Assembly: GCA_032622095.1 (NCBI GenBank)
Contig: CP136065.1
Span: 247,627,474-247,691,473 of the forward strand
Origin: Siphonodentalium dalli
Lineage: Eukaryota; Mollusca; Scaphopoda; Gadilida; Siphonodentaliidae
Reading direction: 5' to 3'
Length of the DNA stretch: 64,000 nt
Below the pieces are notes generated by a model that saw nothing but the letters and a program-made list of their open reading frames with translations, ran no database searches and was not told where the DNA came from. A program made the translations under genes and the position numbers. Positions 57,901-64,000 of the stretch are shown piece by piece; within the stretch, counting starts at the first letter, position 1; the number at the start of each line of letters is the position of its first letter.

Positions 57901-60900
57901 TCTCCATGCGCATTGTTAGATATAGTCGCTGGGAACGCACTGCATCCCCTCCTAGGGTATAAAAGGGTTCTTCCCCTCTGACAAAGGAATGCACACATAA
58001 TCTTTGTTTCGATCTTCTGAACAATCAATCTATTTTGTTCTTCTGAACTACACAGTACTTAAATTATGCCAATCAAACCGATAAATCAGCCCAACTATAT
58101 ATTTGAGGTTGCGTTCTGTTAGGAATTCCTGGTCTATTTGAAACCCATTGCTTATTATGGATACAGTTTAATTGGTGAATCCTGCTTTCATGGTAGATGA
58201 CTGCCTAATGCTAATTTCTATTCAAAGAATGATAATTTCTCACATATTGCTTTGCAATTATATTGGAGTATTCCAAGACAGTGAATTAAGTATTGCAGAT
58301 ACTACCCCGCTGGACAAAACAAGTGTCCATTGGCACCGCAGTGTATTTGCCGTTCGGCCCGCGGTGTCCGAGTTTGTAACTGCAGTTGAACACCGCGGCC
58401 GAACGGCAAGTACACTGCGGCCAAACGGCAAATTCACTGTGGCCTAAAGGCAACTATCCTGGCGGCCGAATGGCATGTACACCGTGGTTAGATTTTTGAT
58501 TTGTATTGTCTTTTTTCAGTTTGATGAAAGTACACCATGGCAACTACACCATGCCAAATGGCGATTACACCGCGGCCCAACTGTATTTAGCCGGTGGAAC
58601 CGTGGTGTAATTGCATTTCGGCCGTGGTGGCAATGCTAACCGCACCGCAGTTAAGTGGACACTTGTTTTGTCTAGCAGGGTATGTTATTGTTGTCATACT
58701 TGTACAGTGGAAAATACTATTGTTATATATTGATAAATCTGTTCCTTCAGTTTTAGCCAGTTTTTAAATTCAGAGTGATGAGTCACAAAATCTTTGTTGG
58801 CAGCCGTGTTATCACTTGATGAGTCGAAGTATAAAAGTTGTGGTCTGTGTTAACCCTTTACCCAACAAACCGGCCAAAAAAGGCCAAATAAAGCTTCAAC
58901 AGCCTAAAATATCTTCAGTCTGTCTCAATAGAACCATACAAATATGGATATCATTGGAACCGGCTCCTTGACCACATTGTGATAGTTACAGTTATGCCCT
59001 GTGCCAATGCATTCTCTTATATATGCGAGTCGACCATAGGTCGCCTCGCATATATAAGAGAATGCATTGGCCTAAAAAAAATATCATTTTTTAACACTTT
59101 TTACCATTTTTTCTTACATTCTTTAACAATTTTATAATTTTTAATGTGTTAAGCCAATGCATTCTCTTATATATGCGAGACGACCTATGGTCGACTCGCA
59201 TATATAAGATAATGCATTGGCACAGGGCCGTTCTGTTGGGTAAAGGGTTAATGTTTATTTGAAAAAAGAATAGATCGATTGTGTTCAAGATGGTGGTTAG
59301 AGTTAAAGTGGCCTCCTGACATCACCTATGATGCCAAAGGTCACGTCATGTGATCTATTATCAGTCAGAAGACTGAAAAAGGTCAAGAGTTCAGCTGAAG
59401 AGTTAGGCAAAATTTCTGACAGGTTTTAACCCTTTACCCAACAAACCGGCCAAATAAAGCTGCAACAGCCTAAATTATCTTGGGTCTGTCTCAATAAAAC
59501 CATACAAATATGGATATCATTGGAACCGGCTCATTGACCACATTGTGATGGTTATAGTTATGCCCTGTGCCAATGCATTCTTTTATATATGCGAGTCGAC
59601 CATAGGTCGCCTCGCATATATAAGAGAATGCATTGGCCTAAAAAAAAATTATAATTTTTTCTTACATTTGTTAACAATTAATATGTGTTAAGCCAATGCA
59701 TTCTCTTACAGGGCCGTTCTGTTGGGTAAAGGGTTAACTAATGCTCTAAGTAATCAAATTGTTAATAACTACACACCTGGTCAGCTTCTCTGAGGCCAAG
59801 TCTATCTGCTTCACTATTTTCCATCACCTGCAAAATAACAGTTTAACTTTAGCTTTTGATAGTCTTGCCTATTGATCAATCATTGAATTATATTTAAAAC
59901 CCCAAAATCCATATTACGAGAGCAAGTTTCCTCATCTTCTGTAAATTGATTGATTGATTGGGGTTTAATGTTGCTTTCACCAACTGAGGCCATATCACGA
60001 CATTTCCAGTTTTAGTGATGGAGGAAATCCGCAGACTCATGGCTAATCTAACAGTGATTTCAATGGCTGATAAACTCGTCGACCATGTGCAGCAAACCAC
60101 AGGCCATCGGCGGGTAACTGGCAACTCCACCAGATAACGATTTCAAGTTACAAAGTCCACGATGGAAACATGTGAATTTGAACCCTTATCGCCAGCACTG
60201 GAGGGCGAAACGGCTTGGAGTTGTACCCCTAACAGATTGAGCCACCGACGCCCCCCATCTTTCAATGACATATATTCAGACATCAAATGGCGGTTTGATT
60301 GTTCTCCAATTATATTAACTGGCCCACACTAACATTTGATACAAATATTCCAAATAGATATTCCAACTCAACTCTAACATTGAATGATGAGTATTGCTGA
60401 GCACAATCAGTAGGAGTTATAATTGTCATATATTAACCGGACCACACTCACCTTCGATACATATATTCCACAATGATGTTCCCGCCCTCCTCTAACATTG
60501 AAGCCAAGCTGGAAATAAAAGTGAATCAGTACAGTATCAATAATCAACGCCAAACATCTAACATTAGAGTATAAACTGAAAGGAACCCATGGCACTTGCA
60601 GCTAATAAAATGCACTGTTCTTTATAAATAATAAATTCAAGTAAGATTTTACCCTGAAATAAAAATGATAATCTGTATCTATAGTTACATTACAGATATA
60701 GATTAACTAAAGTAACATTTCATGATTTAAGTAGGAATATATAGGATAACATTTCCAATGATGTGTGACAATAATTAGAAACAAACTCGCAGTTGATAAA
60801 CGTGCAAAAAATATAAAAGTCTGTATAAACATAACCACTAAGAAGAAGAAGGTGAAATAGATCAATTTTATTCTTATATTCATTATTGATAGTTATTCAA

Positions 60901-61770
60901 CAAAAAAAATTTGCATGTTCAAACCATTGTTATGTAAACAAAACTGTTACAGTGATTTGTCAACGAACATCGATAATCGTGTAGTTACTTAAAATATTTT
61001 AGTCTGAAAATGATTTTCCGAATATTTTTTAATACTTTGACCTTTTTCAGGTGTAGGGATGCTCCAATAATAGAAGCAGATGACATGCAGAGAAACAACC
61101 TCTGCCATGCTCTGGATTTCAATCCATTCATTTGAAAGGATGTTCATATAATAAGTTCAAATACAGTCTAAGGCTTATTACCTGAACATCCCTATTAACC
61201 CTTTACCCAACAGAAGGGCCATGTGCCAATGCATTCTCTTATATATGCGAGTCGACCATAGGTCGCCTCGCATATATAAGAGAATGCATTGGCTTAACAC
61301 ATTAAAAATTATAAAATTGTTAAAGAATGTAAGAAAAAATGGTAAAAAGTGTTAAAAGTTTTTTTTTAGGCCAATGCATTCTCTTATATATGCGAGGCGA
61401 CCTATGGTCGACTCGCATATATAAGAGAATGCATTGGCACAGGGCATAACTGTAACTATCACAATGTGGTCAAGGAGCCGGTTCCAATGATATCCATATA
61501 TGTATGGTTCTATTGAGACAGACCGAAGATATTTTAGGCTGTTAAAGCTTTATTTGGCCGGTTTTGGCCGGTTTGTTGGGTAAAGGGTTAATGAATGGAA
61601 GGAAATTATGTAACTACACTTCAGTAAGTATCAATACATTAAGGATTGACTCAATTTGAACATTCAACTAAAACTTTGATTACCTGCTCAGATGCTTGGT
61701 TTCTTCTAAGAGTTACCTTTCTTGGCAGAAACTGTTGGAGGTCATTATTATATTCAGGATGATGTTGCCT
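48879..61770 (-). CDS. PDZD11: PDZD11, small PDZ-domain protein (5'-partial)
   Basis: Six exons (61770-61684, 60508-60452, 59827-59777, 57649-57602, 52605-52545, 48946-48879) with GT/AG borders join in frame to 123 residues plus TGA. The product runs HHPEYNNDLQQFLPRKVTLR, then a PDZ domain: LGFNVRGGREHHCGIYVSK (carboxylate-binding loop LGF), VMENSEADRLGLREADQ, ILTVNSINFENMDHAE, AVKVLKSNLTIQMNVQYFPY. This matches human PDZD11 (140 residues: HHPDYNNELTQFLPRTITLK, LGFNIRGG, FFPY) exon by exon. In vertebrates PDZD11 binds C-termini of plasma-membrane calcium ATPases and ATP7A, and PLEKHA7 at junctions. About 30 N-terminal residues are beyond the right edge. The C-terminus after FPY diverges (GYDKTYDKGRYLQS...). 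Introns are loaded with MITEs but exons are intact. Confidence 0.93.
49238..51300. mobile_element. Putative TTAA element with AGGA(C/A)TTA ends (~2 kb)
   Basis: Imperfect inverted ends AGGACTTATTCGCTC / GAGACTAATTCCT next to TTAA on both sides (about 49234 and 51296). Interior contains a duplicated AACGCTCTTTATTGTCTAC block (50045-50220) and no recognised coding. Confidence 0.45.
51373..52526. mobile_element. hAT-like element with TAGTGATGTTCC ends (1154 bp)
   Basis: Ends TAGTGATGTTCCGATAAT / ATTATTGGAACATCACTA with exact duplication AATAAAAA (51365-51372, 52527-52534). GGAATCGG and CCGATT motifs near both ends. A frame at 51884-52141 is unrecognised. Ends ~10 nt short of a PDZD11 splice donor. 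Confidence 0.85.
52545..52605 (-). CDS. PDZD11: PDZD11 exon (20 codons plus 1 base)
   Basis: AVKVLKSNLTIQMNVQYFPY, last helix and strand of the PDZ. The donor (gtaagg) is 10 nt from the duplication of the hAT element at 51373-52526. Confidence 0.93.
53160..53586. mobile_element. Long-D family MITE
   Basis: Hairpins 53177-53271 and 53490-53580 with GCAGAATGAGAT arms and CCCGC apex, separated by ~220 bp that contains CATCTGCTATGGGAGACAT, as in the copies at 2836 and 45985. Outer GTCATTTGCAG retained on the left. Confidence 0.7.
53689..55047. mobile_element. DNA transposon with ~100-bp inverted repeats (1359 bp)
   Basis: Inverted repeats begin GTCCAAGTCTTCTCGTAC and run to TATGACACGA, flanked by TA. 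Includes GATGGAGGTGCC. The interior carries the [17 protein letters not shown] frame (ATG at 54092, stop after LMT) also seen at 24240. TA duplication fits Tc1/mariner-like elements but the interior does not prove it. Confidence 0.75.
55269..55392. repeat. 62-bp tandem duplication
   Basis: Two essentially identical copies (55269-55330, 55331-55392) starting GGGCATTTAGTGCCAATTCC. Near-identity implies recent origin. Confidence 0.9.
55494..55885 (-). mobile_element. Family A TTAA MITE, copy 6
   Basis: TTAA at 55490-55493 and 55886-55889; both hairpins complete. Confidence 0.85.
56130..56392. repeat. Dispersed repeat L, copy 2
   Basis: Shares with 17822-18090 the blocks AATGTTTTGTGCAAAATT and GGAAGTCTGCAGA; ends just before the F element. 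Confidence 0.6.
56400..56858. mobile_element. Family F MITE, copy 1 (TA-flanked)
   Basis: Inverted ends TGTGACCCGCCATATC to AAGTCG (over 40 bp each side) flanked by TA. A cassette CCCTGTGCC...GGCACAGGG (56445-56813), itself flanked by TA, fills the middle and carries the same twin hairpins as family A. Removing it would leave a simple foldback. No coding. Confidence 0.8.
56880..57130. repeat. Dispersed intronic repeat
   Basis: Contains TTCAGTTCATACTTACTAAAG twice and ends GGCGAATAGATGGACATACG, resembling the repeat at 46540-47100. Confidence 0.5.
57175..57321. repeat. Family K hairpin element (147 bp)
   Basis: Inverted arms CTAGTCTTTTTGAGTGGAT and complement, extending through GACAAATGT(C/T)TATTTTTC to a CAAGTGGCTTGCCAC apex. 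Confidence 0.7.
57602..57649 (-). CDS. PDZD11: PDZD11 exon (16 codons)
   Basis: ILTVNSINFENMDHAE; matches VLAVNDVDFQDIEHSK of human PDZD11. Confidence 0.94.
58305..58680. mobile_element. Family G element with GCGGCCGAACGGCA repeats (376 bp)
   Basis: Inverted ends CCCCGCTGGACAAAACAAGT / ACTTGTTTTGTCTAGCAGGG flanked by TA. The interior is a GC-rich set of ~22-bp repeats around (G/T)CGGCC(G/A)AA(C/T)GGCAA on both strands, unlike the AT-rich surroundings. Confidence 0.7.
58854..59247 (-). mobile_element. Family A TTAA MITE, copy 7
   Basis: TTAA at 58850-58853 and 59248-59251; both hairpins present with point changes (GCGAGACGACC, ATAAGATAATGC). Confidence 0.85.
59430..59733 (-). mobile_element. 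Family A TTAA MITE, copy 8 (one hairpin lost)
   Basis: TTAA at 59426-59429 and 59734-59737. The second hairpin is reduced to CCAATGCATTCTCTTA before CAGGG. Confidence 0.85.
59777..59827 (-). CDS. PDZD11: PDZD11 exon (17 codons)
   Basis: VMENSEADRLGLREADQ; matches VIPDSDAHRAGLQEGDQ of human PDZD11. Confidence 0.94.
59944..60256 (-). mobile_element. tRNA-derived SINE
   Basis: On the - strand it begins GGGGGGCGTCGGTGGCTCAA with an A-box-like TGGCTCAATCTG and a B box GGGTTCAAATTC (60185-60172), then a ~230-bp body ending in an (ATCA)n-type tail (59944-59960). The spacing of the boxes suits RNA polymerase III. Not a functional tRNA: no cloverleaf closes. Confidence 0.8.
60452..60508 (-). CDS. 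PDZD11: PDZD11 exon, PDZ binding loop (19 codons)
   Basis: LGFNVRGGREHHCGIYVSK; GLGF-type loop and strand B of the PDZ fold. Confidence 0.94.
61199..61587 (+). mobile_element. Family A TTAA MITE, copy 9
   Basis: TTAA at 61195-61198 and 61588-61591; both hairpins complete. Lies ~95 bp from the PDZD11 exon at 61684. Confidence 0.87.
61684..61770 (-). CDS. PDZD11: PDZD11 exon, pre-PDZ segment (29 codons)
   Basis: RQHHPEYNNDLQQFLPRKVT to NQASEQ, frame 0 on both sides. First coding exon in the window; an upstream exon ending before the RxHHP motif is required. Confidence 0.92.
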
Positions 61771-64000
61771 CTGAAAAATATTAAAGCATGGCTATAATTG
61801 TGTCAGAAGTGAAAATGTACATGTACCTTTCTCATATTAAATTAACACAGTGTGACAGTATTAATATTCACGCAATTTTTAATTCATACAATTTAAAATC
61901 GAGCACACTGTGAAAATTCAAAACTAACAATCATGAATATTTCATAACAGTCTTGCGCCCAACAGAAGTTTCTGTTCGGAATTATTCAGATGAATTTCAA
62001 GACAATGGCATGGTGGATACACCATACCGGTAAGCAGATGATAATTGATCATTGTCGGGTTGTGAAATTGGACATCTATATAGATATACTGCTAGTGCTG
62101 CAGTTGGTATAGCATGACCTATGGCATCCTTGACATAAATTTGATTTGAGCAAGTTCTACACACACTAACCATGTAGCCTACAGGTACTGACTTCATCAT
62201 ACATGCATAAAGAAGAACAACTGACTGACTCAGAAAGTGTCACCATGCCCTGACTACTGAGTAGTCAAAACATATTTAATTTAATTTATTCATGAATGTC
62301 AAATTTTGTGAAACATGGCATGCATGTACTGTATACACCCATCAGTAAGCAAGGGGGCAGTGAAATTTTAGCGTTTAATCCCCTTTCCAATCAATCGATC
62401 AACTATATTATTCTATTTTATTGTCAAAACTTTTGTCAAATGTATATATGTTATTATGATTGGAATAAATATGTTTACACTAAATTTTTGACACAAAAAC
62501 TTGGGACTGGACTTGCCTTCGAGGATCCCCACATGCAAAATCTCAGTTTACATTCATAGCACCGATCTAACGTCGTGGTTTATATGAAACATAATGTACA
62601 TTAAGTTATTTAATGAAAATAATTTGTTTTGTGTTTTATTATGTTATATAAATATTTAAAATAAGACAAAAATGTCATCTTATATATTGTAATACAGCAT
62701 TTTGTGAAACACAATGCGGCAGGTAGTACTAATTAGTTTGCAATGGAAATTAGCTTGAGTATTGCTATTTTTGTGCATGAATTTTATCATCTTCATTCAG
62801 AGTTAATCGATATATACTCACCATCTTATGTTCTAAAAATGGGGGTGGGCTTACATGTATCTATGAGGAACACCCCATGACTTTTTGGGAGCAAAAACAT
62901 AGACTGGGCTTATCCTCAGGGATGGGCTTACTGACGGGTGTATACAGTATGATATAGATATTTTTTACAGACAATGGGGTTGGAAGTTAAGTGCTGGTCT
63001 TTCTTATGGGTACCACAAGGGTTTCCTCTGGGCTTAATATATAGGGTCCGTAGAACCTATGATAGGATGTGCAGACCATGGTTTGGCTCATAGTATGCAG
63101 TTCTTGAAATTAACGTGTATTTGAGATACTGTGTAAAAACTAAAGGACGTAATTCTACTTATTCAGTTCCTTCTAACTTTAAGCGAAGCACAAAAATGAC
63201 CTTACATAGTCCCTACTACCTCGGTGTGAAGCTGGGTCATATCTATGTTAAATAAAACTGATTTGACACATCTTTTTGATCTCATTCTCCAGCAATCTTG
63301 GTTATTTAACATCATGGTGTCCCAAGTTGGTCCATCTACTTGGGAAATTTTGGCAGTATTTTGTCCAAGTCGTTACCAATGAAGGGAACATCTGTTCCTC
63401 AATCAAAGAACTGATATTTTGGAATTGATCAGAACCGTATGCAGTTCAACACAAAAATTATGGCTGTCTCAGGGTCACCACATGCTGAGATTTGCTATAT
63501 TTGGGAAAAGTCTCAAATAGGTGGAAATTTGGGTAAAAAGTGGTAATTAAACGAGCAGAATATGCCTTTAATGACCATGGCGCACATGCATTGAACAGCA
63601 TAGATAATGTGTGCCAATCCTGTTTCAGATCATATGCTTTGTTGATCTGAACTGCCTGGGTTTCTGAATAAATATTAGAAAGGCTGACAAAATACAATAC
63701 AATACAGAGACACAATCTCCCGCCATCGATTGGACAAAAACGCATTTCAAACTTGGGAAAACCCACATCTTTACATGCTGTGGGTATTATATTTCTTAAA
63801 TTTGTAAATTTATTTAAAATATAATATGCCAATCACGTGCCAAAGGCTTATTTAGTTTTCTTCTAACCATATATTCATGTGATTAATCCAGATACCAATT
63901 GAAAACTATTGCAGTGTTTCCACTAGGGTTCGTAGAATGTAGGATATGACCATGTTTTTGGCCCGTCACATGCAGATTTTGAAATTCAATGTCCAAAAAA
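61771..64000. other. PDZD11 intron/upstream region, no exon recognised
   Basis: The expected N-terminal PDZD11 exon was not found. The M element (62332-62944) lies here, and a ~70-bp segment starting TAGGGTCCGTAGAA at 63041 recurs diverged at about 63924. The antisense frame 63458-63832 (124 codons) resembles nothing known. Confidence 0.5.
62332..62944. mobile_element. Family M DNA element, copy 2
   Basis: Ends TATACACCCATCAGTAAGC / GCTTACTGACGGGTGTATA; subterminal GACTGGGCTTATCCTCAGG shared with 21687-22290. No minisatellite in this copy. Confidence 0.75.

Noticed and set aside
60160-60256. Possible tRNA gene
   Set aside because: A and B boxes are present, but no acceptor stem or anticodon arm closes, and a SINE body with an ATCA-type tail follows.
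63458-63832. 124-codon antisense frame near the right edge
   Set aside because: No recognisable motif; cannot be the missing PDZD11 N-terminus, which should contain a WIPPHER-like end.

Overview
The window is animal nuclear DNA: AT-rich, intron-containing and crowded with transposable elements. Lophotrochozoan-type proteins, a tRNA-derived SINE, CR1/jockey-like LINE remains and many short non-autonomous DNA transposons suggest a marine mollusc, most likely a bivalve. The species is inference.

Three protein-coding genes are supported by spliced exons. (1) The last three exons of RPSA (40S ribosomal protein SA / 67-kDa laminin receptor precursor) lie on the + strand at 1938-4795; its 5' exons are off the left edge. 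(2) A complete SIRT7 (sirtuin-7) gene lies on the - strand, 43327 down to 18755, in 10 exons that join in frame to 1165 codons. Its catalytic core matches vertebrate SIRT7. Its last exon encodes an unusual ~800-residue, low-complexity, AT-hook-bearing tail, where human SIRT7 has only a short one. (3) All but the first part of PDZD11 (small single-PDZ protein) lies on the - strand, 61770 down to 48879, in six exons; the N-terminal ~30 residues are off the right edge. RPSA and SIRT7 converge across ~14 kb of repeats; PDZD11 and SIRT7 are in tandem.

Everything else is repeats. Layout: 1-4.8 kb RPSA; 4.8-18.7 kb intergenic repeats (hAT element, nested TTAA-type MITE cluster, minisatellites); 18.7-43.3 kb SIRT7, whose introns hold four hAT-like elements or MITEs with target duplications, a broken LINE, and decayed copies of SIRT7 exon 8; 43.4-44.4 kb a MULE relic 61 bp upstream of the SIRT7 start codon; 44.4-48.9 kb intergenic; 48.9-61.8 kb PDZD11; 61.8-64 kb more repeats.

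The most striking signal is a set of MITE families (called A, B, D and F here) built on one plan: two long hairpins that are reverse complements of each other. Each hairpin ends in a 5-bp apical stem with an ATA loop (TAT in the partner) and a one-base mismatch just below. Families with unrelated ends (TTAA type, TA type, 8-bp-duplication type) share the plan, and A and F share nearly the same internal cassette. No intact transposase for them is present.
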